Positions 44,587-52,501 are shown, numbered from the stretch's first letter. The stretch is 64,000 nt of DNA from Labilibaculum sp. DW002 (GCF_029029525.1 NZ_JAKJSC010000001.1:1240001-1304000); one strand, 5' to 3'. The notes: generated by a model not told the origin, from the sequence alone. A program made the numbers and translations.

Positions 44587-44594
44587 CAAATATA
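44587..44594 (-). promoter_or_regulatory. -7 promoter element of the thr leader
   Basis: Minus strand TATATTTG, an exact TAnnTTTG match, 59 bases before the first leader-peptide ATG. A TTG occurs 24 nt upstream, which is longer than usual. Confidence 0.5.
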
Positions 44595-44863
44595 TGGTTT
44601 TTTTCTTAATAGCACTAGCAAGGAGGGATTCTTTTCTTTTTTTTCAGTTTTTTTTTCTTTTGCCCTCCATCAGAATAGCAAGATCAAAAATAACGTCTAC
44701 TTTTTTCAATACAACACCCTTCTTTTCACATCAATTCTCTTTCATTTTACAACATTACGCAAACTCACTAAACCCTCTACATAAGCAGTTTAATAAAAAT
44801 TAATTAGATTTAGTCCAAATAAATATTGTATCTTAAGTCATTATTCACCAAAACCTTATTAAC

Positions 44864-45595
44864 ATGAAAAAACGAATAATTGGTTTAGCAATTGCATTAT
44901 TTTTCAGTTTTACAATTGTTGCTCAAACCAATGAGGAAAAAGAGCAAACAGTAGTTGAGAGTGTTTACATGTTACCAAAAAAAGGAATGAACCAAGAATT
45001 TGAAAAAGCAATTAAAGCTCACAATGATAAATTCCATCAAAAAGGTGACCACGTAGCAGGCTTACGAAGAGTTGATTATGGCGACAGAGCTGGATGGTAT
45101 GTATGGATTATGGGACCAACAACCTATTCCGCGCTAGACTCGAGACCAATGGAAGAAGGAGGACATCAAGATGATTGGAAAAAAAATGTTGATCCTCTTG
45201 TTGAAAAATATGGTTCCGTCTCACTTTGGAATTACAATGAAAAATTGTCTTTTGGAAAAGATATCCTTGTAAAATCAAAATATTATGAAGCTTGGGCAAT
45301 TCACCTTAAAAAGGGGCAATATTATCGTTTTAAATCCATTGCTACAAAGCTTATGAAGACTTCTGAAAAACTGGGTTTTGCATTCTTAGTTTTCAATAAT
45401 CCTCTTCACACTACTAAAAGTGCTGATGTTGGAATGGTATGGAACTTTGACAATTATGCTGATTGGTCAAAAGACCAAGGTTATAAAAAGGCATTTGAAG
45501 AAATTTATGGAGAAGGATCGTGGCAAAACATGTACGATGAATGGATGGATGTTATAGAAGACTATGACGCAGAACTACGTACAATAATAAAATAA
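44864..45595 (+). CDS. Secreted protein of unknown function (possible dimeric alpha-beta barrel)
   Basis: The protein has 243 residues with a signal peptide ending near FTIVAQ. Two halves look related: TVVESVYMLPKKGMNQEFEKAIKAHNDKF near 29-57 and a later YEAWAIHLKKGQYYRFKSIATKLMKTSEKL, each a strand plus a helix as in the antibiotic-biosynthesis-monooxygenase/ferredoxin-like fold. VWNFDNYADWSKDQGYKKAFEEIYGEGSW resembles the second strand/helix pair of that fold. No active-site residues are recognisable. A terminator follows, so it is monocistronic. The fold call is tentative. Confidence 0.65.
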   Translation: MKKRIIGLAIALFFSFTIVAQTNEEKEQTVVESVYMLPKKGMNQEFEKAIKAHNDKFHQKGDHVAGLRRVDYGDRAGWYVWIMGPTTYSALDSRPMEEGGHQDDWKKNVDPLVEKYGSVSLWNYNEKLSFGKDILVKSKYYEAWAIHLKKGQYYRFKSIATKLMKTSEKLGFAFLVFNNPLHTTKSADVGMVWNFDNYADWSKDQGYKKAFEEIYGEGSWQNMYDEWMDVIEDYDAELRTIIK

Positions 45596-45610
45596 GATAT
45601 ATTCTTAAAG

Positions 45611-45644
45611 CAGTCAATTAAATGAATTAATTGGCTGTTTTTTT
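45611..45644 (+). terminator. Terminator of the secreted unknown gene
   Basis: CAGTCAATTAA and TTAATTGGCTG pair (one G-T), followed by seven T. Confidence 0.8.
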
Positions 45645-45727
45645 ATGCAAAAAAAAAACGTCATTTCTCTTTGTAAACTTAATTTGAGTTTTGAATATTT
45701 GCATAGAATAAACCTAAAGAAATAGAT

Positions 45728-46378
45728 ATGTATAAAGGAGTTGTTTTTGATCTGGATGGCACATTAGCTAATTCAATAGAAGATATTGCTGATTCAATGA
45801 ATAAGGTATTGCAAGAAAAAAACTTGGACACACATGATTATATTACCTACAAAACATTTGTTGGTCGAGGCATAAAAAGCTTGGTAGAAAATGCACTTCC
45901 TAAATCACATCGCGATGCATCATTTATAGAAGAATGTTTTCAAAGAATGATGGAAGTTTACGATGATAATTGTATCGCAAAAACGGCTCTATACCCAGGC
46001 ATTTCCGATTTACTTAACTCCTTGAGAGATCGCAATCTTAAAATTGCTATTTTCTCCAACAAAGCCAACGAACTAACACAAAAAGTTGTAAATGTATTAC
46101 TTGCCAACTGGCAACTTGAAATGGTAATTGGTGCCGGAGGTGATATCCCACGTAAACCTGATCCAAAAGGTGCATTATTAATTAGTGAAAAAATGGGCAT
46201 TGCACCTGAAGAATTAATGTATGTTGGTGATTCGGGAGTTGATATGGAAACGGCAAACAATTCAGGCATGCATGCCGTTGGTGTTCTATGGGGATTTCGA
46301 GATATGGAAGAACTTTTAGAAAACGGTGCTCAAACCATTATACATCATCCAATGGATCTAATCCAATCTCTTGATTAA
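45728..46378 (+). CDS. HAD-superfamily hydrolase, phosphoglycolate phosphatase-like
   Basis: The protein has 216 residues. HAD motifs: I VVFDLDGTLANS with nucleophile Asp near 9 and acid/base Asp near 11, II IAIFSNK (Ser/Thr), III a Lys in RKPDPKGALL, IV MYVGDSGVDMETANN. A helical cap lies between motifs I and II. The pattern fits phosphoglycolate phosphatase/Gph-type enzymes or beta-phosphoglucomutase relatives; substrate specificity is uncertain. It converges on the cation-efflux gene with a 9-bp gap. Confidence 0.85.
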   Translation: MYKGVVFDLDGTLANSIEDIADSMNKVLQEKNLDTHDYITYKTFVGRGIKSLVENALPKSHRDASFIEECFQRMMEVYDDNCIAKTALYPGISDLLNSLRDRNLKIAIFSNKANELTQKVVNVLLANWQLEMVIGAGGDIPRKPDPKGALLISEKMGIAPEELMYVGDSGVDMETANNSGMHAVGVLWGFRDMEELLENGAQTIIHHPMDLIQSLD

Positions 46379-46387
46379 AAGATTAAA

Positions 46388-47323
46388 TTAATGCGTGTGC
46401 CCTTTCTCCTGAATCACGATACTCTCGTCATCGCACGAACCATTTAATTCAGGCTGAAGGGTTACATGATTTATCTCAAAATCATCATGTAAAATATGCT
46501 CTAATTGATGCAAAATCAAGTTGACCTCACTTAGCTTTAAATCCTGTTTAAAACTAATATGAGCTTCAAAGTTAATTTGTTTATCATCTAATTGCCAGAC
46601 ATGAACATGATGCATATTTTCTATTCCATCCAACTCTTGAATTTTCTCGTGAATATCATCTAAATTAATATGCAATGGAGTAAATTGCATTAAAATTCTG
46701 ACACTCTCTTTTACCAGACCCCAACTAGAATAGATCAAATAAAGAGAAATACCAATAGATAGAACACCATCAACCCAGGAGACATCCCATAAATACATAG
46801 CCAATCCACCCAATACAACAGCTATCGATGAAATCATATCAGAAAGCAAATGCAAATAAGCAGAACGCATATTCATACTATCCTTCGCCTCTTTCTGAAC
46901 CAAAAGAACACTTAAACCATTTAAAACAATTGATAAACCACCTAATATCATGACCATGCCGGATTGCACTTCAACAGGTTCTGAAAAACGAGAAATGGCT
47001 TCCTTTGTAAGAAAAAAAGCAATTACAATTAATGATATCGCATTAATCAAAGCAGCTAATATTTCGGCTCTTTTATACCCATATGTTTGGGCAGCTGTTT
47101 GATCTCTTTTTGAAAGTTTACTTGCAAACCATGATATTATAAGAGCCAGGACGTCACTAAAGTTATGCAATGCATCTGACATCAGTGCTAAACTACCAGA
47201 AATAAAACCACCAATAATCTGTGCCACAGTTATACCAACATTCAGTAATATTGCAATCCCTAAGTTCTTCCCTTTTAAATCTCCATGGTCGTGATGAGCA
47301 TGGCCGTGACTATGATTCCCCAT
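46388..47323 (-). CDS. Cation diffusion facilitator (zinc/cobalt/cadmium efflux)
   Basis: The protein has 311 residues. A His-rich N-terminus (HSHGHAHHDHGD, about 4-15) and C-terminal KGHTH are typical of zinc-binding CDF proteins. Six membrane helices are visible. The zinc site follows the CDF pattern HD...HD form: SDALHNFSDVLAL in helix II and AYLHLLSDMISSIAV in helix V. The soluble C-terminal domain contains VHVWQLDDKQINFEAHIS. It exports divalent metal in exchange for protons and resembles CzcD/ZitB. Confidence 0.93.
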   Translation of the reverse strand: MGNHSHGHAHHDHGDLKGKNLGIAILLNVGITVAQIIGGFISGSLALMSDALHNFSDVLALIISWFASKLSKRDQTAAQTYGYKRAEILAALINAISLIVIAFFLTKEAISRFSEPVEVQSGMVMILGGLSIVLNGLSVLLVQKEAKDSMNMRSAYLHLLSDMISSIAVVLGGLAMYLWDVSWVDGVLSIGISLYLIYSSWGLVKESVRILMQFTPLHINLDDIHEKIQELDGIENMHHVHVWQLDDKQINFEAHISFKQDLKLSEVNLILHQLEHILHDDFEINHVTLQPELNGSCDDESIVIQEKGHTH

Positions 47324-47536
47324 TTACTTTCATTTAATATCCTATATAAAGATAAGAATGTATTCTATTTTTTAATCAAACCAAATATAAATAAGACTAT
47401 CTTATTTAATTACCAATAAACAATAACACAAACGTTTTCATCTAAAAAGTCAAAGTACACAGGCCTTTCCGAAAATAGCGCAAAACAATAACGATTTGGA
47501 AGATTATAGGATATCACAAATCCGCACACATACACA
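47324..47536. other. Noncoding gap before the leader RNA
   Basis: AT-rich and without a gene; it carries the probable -7 element of the cation-efflux gene (47382-47389). Nothing else recognisable is seen. Confidence 0.5.
47382..47389 (-). promoter_or_regulatory. -7 promoter element of the cation-efflux gene
   Basis: Minus strand TATATTTG, an exact match, 59 bases before the ATG. The -33 box is not clear. Confidence 0.4.
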
Positions 47537-47566
47537 TTTGTAGATTCATTAATATTAATATCTTTA
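47537..47566 (+). promoter_or_regulatory. Promoter of the molybdopterin operon leader RNA
   Basis: TTTG (47537-47540), an 18-nt spacer, then TATCTTTA (47559-47566), one mismatch from TAnnTTTG. Transcription would begin near 47573 and give a leader of about 250 nt before the first ATG at 47822. Confidence 0.55.
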
Positions 47567-47603
47567 CCACTATTAAATAATCTCCGAGTTGTCAGTTACT
47601 TCA

Positions 47604-47818
47604 CCAATAAAATAATTGGAAAGGATTGTAAACCGATAGGTAAACTTGGAAACGAGTTTGTCTCCCGCTGGGCATAGACCCAAAATTGGAAAGGAGTATT
47701 GTGATTTAGGTCTGAAGAATAGATTGTCTCGTTTATCCTGCCATGGTAAATTGCACGCTATTCTTTCTTAAAACATAAACCTCCAATTCAAGACATGAGT
47801 TGGAGGTTTTTATTTTTT
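47604..47818 (+). ncRNA. Tandem-unit structured leader (candidate Moco-related riboswitch) ending in an intrinsic terminator
   Basis: Two related units follow each other. Each starts with AATTGGAAAGGA (47614-47625 and 47684-47695), has AGGT exactly 24 nt after the start (47638 and 47708), then TTGTCTC (47658 and 47724), a small hairpin and an A-rich end. Unit 1 has a 7-bp stem with a GAAA tetraloop (47642-47659) and a TGGG...CCCA hairpin (47669-47682). Unit 2 has TTTATCC...GGTAAA (47732-47750). A 12-bp terminator stem (47778-47789 with 47797-47808) followed by a T-rich tract ends 4 bases before the first gene. Its 5' arm TCCAATT (47782-47788) can pair instead with AATTGGA of either unit, giving an antiterminator. 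Upstream of Moco genes, so molybdate, tungstate or Moco sensing is inferred; I could not verify the class. Confidence 0.65.
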
Positions 47819-47821
47819 AGA

Positions 47822-48367
47822 ATGAATAATATCAGAAAAAACATATTACTAATTGCAGGAACTGGCAGAAATGTTGGTAAAACCCTGTTTGCATGCCAAT
47901 TAATTAACAATTTGAAATGCAAAAGTAATCTCATTTGTATTAAAATATCACCTCATTTTCATAAAATAAGTGATAAATTAGAGCTTATTAAAGAAACCGC
48001 TGATTATGTGATTACAAAAGAATACAGCAAAAAAGGAAATAAAGATAGTAATCGATTATTCAGAGCTGGAAGCAAAGAGGTCTATTACGTTCAAGGAAAA
48101 GATGATACTCTTCCAGATATTCTTTCTTATTTTGAAAAGGTTATCCCCCCAGAAAACCCAATTATTTGTGAATCGGGAGGATTGCGGGACCTGATTGTAC
48201 CAGGTCTATTTTTAATGATTGATAAAAAAAACAATAACCAAATAAAATCCAGAGCTATTAAGTACAAACAATTGGCTGACAAAAAGATTGAATTTAATGG
48301 TGAAAAATTCGATTTTGACAGTAATAAAATTGCTTTTACCGAAAATGGCTGGTTAATAAAAAACTAA
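47822..48367 (+). CDS. MobB-like P-loop protein of the molybdopterin operon
   Basis: The protein has 181 residues from ATG 47822; an earlier in-frame ATG at 47795 lies within the terminator hairpin and is rejected. The P-loop GTGRNVGKT at 13-21 and a downstream CESGGLRDLI near residues 118-127 fit the MobB/DTBS-like GTPase fold. In other bacteria MobB assists MobA in making the guanine dinucleotide form of Moco. It is the first gene of the operon and begins four bases after the leader terminator. It lacks the extended C-terminus of E. coli MobB. Confidence 0.7.
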   Translation: MNNIRKNILLIAGTGRNVGKTLFACQLINNLKCKSNLICIKISPHFHKISDKLELIKETADYVITKEYSKKGNKDSNRLFRAGSKEVYYVQGKDDTLPDILSYFEKVIPPENPIICESGGLRDLIVPGLFLMIDKKNNNQIKSRAIKYKQLADKKIEFNGEKFDFDSNKIAFTENGWLIKN

Positions 48368-48371
48368 CAAT

Positions 48372-49547
48372 ATGATTACGTTTCACGAGGCATTGAAAAC
48401 AGTTAAACATGCCACAACTAAATTAGACAGAGAGATTATTGACCTTTCGGATTGTTTGAATCGAGTATTGGCCGAAGATGTACTTTCTGATATGTCGCTA
48501 CCTCCGTTTAATAAATCAGCTATGGATGGTTATGCCTGCAAACAGTCTGATTTAAGTGAAAATCTTGAAGTCCTAGAAGTTATTGCTGCTGGTTCGGCTC
48601 CAACTTTAAATATTGGAGAAAAGCAATGTTCCAGAATAATGACAGGTGCCATGGTTCCTGAAGGTGCAGATACTGTAATCATGATTGAGCACACGGAAGA
48701 AGTTGACGAAGGACACATTCGTTTTACGAAAGAAAAAACAAAATCGAATATTTGCCTTAAAGGGGAAGATATTTTAAAAAACGATGTGGTTTTAACAAAA
48801 GGAACACGACTAAAAGCACAACACATTTCGGTTTTAGCATCTGTTGGGTGCTCAAGTCCTGTTGTTTACCGCCAACCAAAAGTTGCAACTATCGCAACTG
48901 GGAGTGAATTGGTAGAGCCACAAGACAAACCAAATAAATCCCAAATCAGAAATGTCAACTCATGGCAACTACTGGCTCAATTAGAAAAAATTGGGATTAC
49001 AGGCAATTATTATGGTATTGTGGCCGACTCAAAAGAAGCTACCAAAGAGGTCATATCCAAATGTATAGATGAGAATGATTTATTAATCATATCCGGTGGT
49101 GTTTCGGTTGGAGAATACGATTATATACCACAAATATTAAAGGAATTAGAATTCAACATTTGGTTTCACACACTAACTGTAAAACCAGGGAAGCATACTG
49201 TTTTTGCAACGCGTCAAGGCAAATATGTATTTGCTATGCCAGGCAATCCTGTATCCTCATTTGTTCAATTTGAACTATTAGGTAAAGCCTTGGTTTTCCG
49301 ACTAATGGGACATGACTATCATCCGGCAATTGTTCGTTTACCAATATCGTGTGACTATAAACGAAAAAGAATTGACCGATTAGAATATATTCCAGTGCGA
49401 TTGAATGCAAATAATCAGGTTATCCCGGTAGATTACCATGGTTCGGCACATATAAATGCTTTCACCCAAGCTGATGGGATAATGGCTATTCCCAGAGGGG
49501 TTGATGAATTTACAGAAGGAGAATTTGTACATGTTAGACAAATATAA
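48372..49547 (+). CDS. moeA: Molybdopterin molybdenumtransferase
   Basis: The protein has 391 residues. It inserts molybdate into adenylylated molybdopterin. MoeA features: LPPFNKSAMDGYAC near 43-56, RIMTGAMVPEGADTVIMIE, KGEDILKNDVVLTKGTRL, the Asp-containing ISGGVSVGEYDYI loop and VFAMPGNPVSSFVQFE of the MoCF-type domain, then a short C-terminal beta domain. It follows mobB after 4 bp and overlaps the next gene's start by 17 bp, indicating translational coupling. Confidence 0.95.
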   Translation: MITFHEALKTVKHATTKLDREIIDLSDCLNRVLAEDVLSDMSLPPFNKSAMDGYACKQSDLSENLEVLEVIAAGSAPTLNIGEKQCSRIMTGAMVPEGADTVIMIEHTEEVDEGHIRFTKEKTKSNICLKGEDILKNDVVLTKGTRLKAQHISVLASVGCSSPVVYRQPKVATIATGSELVEPQDKPNKSQIRNVNSWQLLAQLEKIGITGNYYGIVADSKEATKEVISKCIDENDLLIISGGVSVGEYDYIPQILKELEFNIWFHTLTVKPGKHTVFATRQGKYVFAMPGNPVSSFVQFELLGKALVFRLMGHDYHPAIVRLPISCDYKRKRIDRLEYIPVRLNANNQVIPVDYHGSAHINAFTQADGIMAIPRGVDEFTEGEFVHVRQI

Positions 49548-50331
49548 TAGAAACATAAGCTACCTCAGAATATCAGTTACAGACAGATGTAATCTTCGCT
49601 GCACGTATTGCATGCCCGAGGAAGGTATCGATCTGATGGCACATGAAGATGTTTTGAGTTTTGAGCAGATTGTCAGCTTTGTTGAAGAAGCTGTCAAAAC
49701 TGGTATTACCAAGGTTCGTTTAACTGGTGGTGAACCCTTGGTCCGTAAAGGGATTGTTGATTTAGTAAAAATAATAGCTGAAATTTCAGGGATAGAAGAA
49801 ATCGCAATGACTACCAATGGTATCTTACTCGATAAATTTGCCAAACAATTAGCCGAGGCTGGTTTGTGTAGAGTAAATATCAGTTTGGACACAATGAATC
49901 CTAAAAGGTATAAGGAATTAACCCGATTGGGTAATATTGAAGATGTTTTTAAAGGAATAAAGGCCGCGCAAGAAGCTGGCTTACATCCGGTAAAAATTAA
50001 TTGTGTTCGTATGCCAAATGCTGACCTAGATGACCTAGAGCATTTGCACAAATATTGTAAACAAAATAATCTAGAGCTGCGTTTCATTAAACAAATGGAT
50101 TTAGCCAGTGGTGAGTTTTCGATTGTAGAAGGTGGAAAAGGCGGCAACTGTGTTGAATGTAATCGGATTCGTTTAACGGCTAACGGAAAAGTTAAACCAT
50201 GCCTTTTTAATGCTAGTGAATTTGACATTAACGAATTGGGCAATAAGAAAGCAATTGACAAATCGATTAACCACAAACCAAAAGCTGGAACCAAAAATAA
50301 GGATGGTAGCTTTTACGGTATTGGAGGGTAA
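49531..50331 (+). CDS. moaA: Compact GTP 3',8-cyclase (MoaA)
   Basis: The protein has 266 residues from ATG 49531, which sits inside the last 17 bases of moeA. The radical SAM cluster motif C20-x3-C24-x2-C27 is followed by GGEP at 66-69. The second, GTP-binding cluster motif is intact (C207-x2-C210-x13-C224) and the protein ends in GIGG, the conserved Gly-Gly tail. The stretch between barrel end and second cluster is about 45-50 residues shorter than in E. coli MoaA (329 residues). The key residues are all there, so it should form cyclic pyranopterin precursor from GTP. The internal shortening is unusual. Confidence 0.88.
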   Translation: MLDKYNRNISYLRISVTDRCNLRCTYCMPEEGIDLMAHEDVLSFEQIVSFVEEAVKTGITKVRLTGGEPLVRKGIVDLVKIIAEISGIEEIAMTTNGILLDKFAKQLAEAGLCRVNISLDTMNPKRYKELTRLGNIEDVFKGIKAAQEAGLHPVKINCVRMPNADLDDLEHLHKYCKQNNLELRFIKQMDLASGEFSIVEGGKGGNCVECNRIRLTANGKVKPCLFNASEFDINELGNKKAIDKSINHKPKAGTKNKDGSFYGIGG

Positions 50332-50348
50332 GTAAAGTCATCAGAGGT

Positions 50349-50383
50349 CAGTGAACAATTATTAGTAAACAGTGATCAGTAAA
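50349..50383. repeat. Heptad array (AGT period 7) before moaC
   Basis: AGT occurs at 50350, 50364, 50371 and 50378, all in one 7-nt phase (50357 is degenerate). It is the reverse orientation of the array at 1449-1480 and fills nearly the whole moaA-moaC gap. Confidence 0.5.
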
Positions 50384-50839
50384 ATGGGAGAATTTAGTCA
50401 TATAGATAAGGATGGGAAAGCCAACATGGTTGATGTAGGTGATAAAACGCCACAAATACGAGAAGCAAAAGCAACTGGTATCATTCAACTTGAACCAAGA
50501 ACCATTGAATTAATAAAAGAAAATGCGCTTAAAAAAGGTGATGTATTAACCATCGCCGAAATAGCAGGAATTCAGGCTGCAAAAAAAACAAGCGACCTAA
50601 TTCCTCTTTGCCATACACTTCAAATTACAAAAGCTGAAGTGAAATGTACAATTGTAGAAAATGGAGTTCAAGCCAACACTAGAGTTAAATGTATCGGTCA
50701 AACAGGTGTTGAAATGGAAGCATTAACAGCTGCCAGTGTTGCACTATTGACCGTTTACGATATGTGTAAGGCAGTTGATAAATCCATGACAATAGTAGGA
50801 ATAACTCTATTGGAGAAAACCAAGATCGATATAAAATAA
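50384..50839 (+). CDS. moaC: Cyclic pyranopterin monophosphate synthase (MoaC)
   Basis: The protein has 151 residues from ATG 50384; an in-frame GTG at 50372 lies in the heptad array. It converts the MoaA product to cyclic pyranopterin monophosphate. Signature segments are present: MVDVGDKTPQIREA near 16-29, AAKKTSDLIPLCHTLQI with the catalytic Lys/His region, GVEMEALTAASVALLTVYDMCKAVDK with the conserved Asp-Met-Cys-Lys, near the C-terminus. Length matches the family (about 160). Confidence 0.95.
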   Translation: MGEFSHIDKDGKANMVDVGDKTPQIREAKATGIIQLEPRTIELIKENALKKGDVLTIAEIAGIQAAKKTSDLIPLCHTLQITKAEVKCTIVENGVQANTRVKCIGQTGVEMEALTAASVALLTVYDMCKAVDKSMTIVGITLLEKTKIDIK

Positions 50840-50853
50840 GAAAGCCGATAATT

Positions 50854-51795
50854 ATGAGCGATAAAAAAGTAGCAGTACTGTCTGTAAATATATCTGAGAA
50901 AAAAGGCACCATAAAAAAACCTGTTAATTCTATCGAGTTAAACTCAAAAGGAGTAGCGAACGATGCTCATGCTGGTAATTGGCACCGTCAGGTTAGTTTA
51001 TTGGCGCAAGAAAGTATAGATAAATTTTCCAAGCAAGCTAAGCGGAAAATCGAATTCGGGGAATTTGCAGAGAATATTACAACTGAAGGAATTATATTGC
51101 ACAAGACGGCACCTCTTGACCAGTTTATCATGGGTGATATGGTACTTGAAGTGACTCAGATTGGTAAAAAATGCCACGGCGATAATTGTAGTATTTTTCG
51201 TGAAATTGGTAATTGTGTAATGCCAAAAGAAGGTATCTTTTGCCGTGTTCTTAAGGGTGGTGAATTAAAAGCGGGTAATCAACTGGAATATCAACCACGA
51301 ATCATGAAAACGCTTATCATTACGCTTAGCGATCGTGCTAGCCGAGGAGAATATGCCGATAAGAGTGGACCATTACTTAAAAAGCTGGCTGAAGATTTCT
51401 TCAAATCAAAAAACCGCCACTTTGAAATTGAAACATTAATTATTCCTGACAACGAAGAACAATTAAAAACTATTCTCAAAAAAGCGCAAGCAGAAAACTA
51501 TGATATGGTTTTCACAACAGGTGGAACAGGTATTGGTCCCAAAGATATTACTCCTGATGTGGTTAAACCCCTGCTTACAAAAGAAATTCCAGGTATAATG
51601 GAATTAATTCGCGTTAAGTATGGTATGGAAAAAGCAAATGCACTTGTTAGCCGTGGTATTGCCGGTGTAATGGGTAAAACATTGGTTTATACTTTACCTG
51701 GTAGTCCTAAAGCCGTGAACGAGTATTGTACTGAGATTTTCAAAACCATTGAACACTCACTTTACATGTTAAATGAGCTGGATTTACACGGATAA
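50854..51795 (+). CDS. MOSC domain fused to Mog/MoaB-type molybdopterin adenylyltransferase
   Basis: The protein has 313 residues. Residues 1-145 are a MOSC domain (GVANDAHAGNWHRQVSLL, EFAENITTEGI, and the Cys pair C107/C112 in KKCHGDNC), a fold that handles sulfur or Moco. Residues 151-313 are a MoaB/Mog domain: TLSDRASRGEYADKSGP, TTGGTGIGPKDITPD at 221-235, and GKTLVYTLPGSPKAVNEY. It would adenylylate molybdopterin and perhaps bind mature Moco. Fusing these two is known in some anaerobes. It ends the visible operon, which lacks moaD, moaE, moeB and mobA. Confidence 0.9.
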   Translation: MSDKKVAVLSVNISEKKGTIKKPVNSIELNSKGVANDAHAGNWHRQVSLLAQESIDKFSKQAKRKIEFGEFAENITTEGIILHKTAPLDQFIMGDMVLEVTQIGKKCHGDNCSIFREIGNCVMPKEGIFCRVLKGGELKAGNQLEYQPRIMKTLIITLSDRASRGEYADKSGPLLKKLAEDFFKSKNRHFEIETLIIPDNEEQLKTILKKAQAENYDMVFTTGGTGIGPKDITPDVVKPLLTKEIPGIMELIRVKYGMEKANALVSRGIAGVMGKTLVYTLPGSPKAVNEYCTEIFKTIEHSLYMLNELDLHG

Positions 51796-51859
51796 TGAAA
51801 ATTAATTGAACTGAAGTTCAAGGGCTTCCAAATTATTTACACCTTATTGCAAAATAATG

Positions 51860-51891
51860 TTTGGTCAGTAGTATTTTTTGCCATATATTTG
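51860..51891 (+). promoter_or_regulatory. Consensus promoter of tRNA-Ser
   Basis: TTTG (51860-51863), a 20-nt spacer, then TATATTTG (51884-51891), a full Bacteroidota -33/-7 match 50 bases before the tRNA. Confidence 0.8.
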
Positions 51892-51941
51892 CACCCGTTA
51901 TCACAAGAGATAGCAGAGCAATTAAAGCTCAAAAACATATT

Positions 51942-52030
<89 letters not shown>

Positions 52031-52050
52031 GCAGAAATGCAACAGAAAGA

Positions 52051-52087
52051 AAAGCCTTGTAAACTAACGTTTACAAGGCTTTCTTCA
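52051..52087 (+). terminator. Terminator of tRNA-Ser
   Basis: A 14-bp perfect stem (52051-52064 with 52069-52082, loop TAAC) follows the tRNA by 22 bases; the T-rich tail is short. Confidence 0.75.
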
Positions 52088-52218
52088 TTTAGCTCCAGGC
52101 GATTTAAACACCAAAAAGTGCATTATAAGGGTGTTTTGAAAGGTGTAGATTATGAAGTTGAAAAACACTACACCGCACACAGGTGCTAACACACTGCTAT
52201 ACACCCCTTTGCTCCGCT

Positions 52219-52254
<36 letters not shown>

Positions 52255-52265
52255 ACTCACCTGCT

Positions 52266-52287
52266 AGTTTTAAAGCACTTTAAAACT
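52266..52287. repeat. Perfect 22-bp palindrome
   Basis: AGTTTTAAAG-CA-CTTTAAAACT is a perfect inverted repeat with a 2-nt centre, 13 bases after the poly-A run. Confidence 0.5.
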
Positions 52288-52346
52288 TGTGGAAATGAGA
52301 CAAACTATTTCTTTTTTGTTGCTTTACAGGATTAGCTTTTTCAGCT

Positions 52347-52378
52347 GTGAAAGCTCTGAGGCTTTCACCTTTTTATTT
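52347..52378 (+). terminator. Terminator-like hairpin without a gene in front
   Basis: GTGAAAGC-TCTGAG-GCTTTCAC followed by CTTTTTATTTTTT. No CDS precedes it, so it may end an unannotated small transcript starting after the poly-A run (inferred). Confidence 0.55.
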
Positions 52379-52501
52379 TTTAGCACCAATTTTCAATAGA
52401 GTCGCTGCTTATATGCATCAGTAAACGATTTAAACTGCAAGCCTTGTATATTTTCTGTAACATTCATTGTGTTCCGCGCCAACTCCTTTATTTCATTTAA
52501 C

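Larger units (their letters stand above)
44227..44863. other. Control region shared by thrA (minus) and a secreted-protein gene (plus)
   Basis: These 637 bases hold the thr leader peptide (44433-44528), a -7 element for the thr leader (44587-44594) and about 200 bases of untranslated leader between thrL and thrA. I found no intrinsic terminator with a strong T run inside the leader. The AT-rich 44600-44863 part upstream of the plus-strand gene shows no exact promoter match. Confidence 0.6.

Noticed and set aside
44594-44803. Plus-strand 69-residue frame in the thr control region
   Set aside because: Low-complexity Phe/Ser-rich translation of T-rich DNA opposite the thr promoter; no domain.
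47604-47760. Cobalamin riboswitch
   Set aside because: The B12 box and the usual GCCACTG-type core are absent, and downstream genes are molybdopterin genes.
49560-50294. Long antisense frame (244 codons) over moaA
   Set aside because: Opposite strand of a gene with intact radical SAM motifs; a coding shadow.
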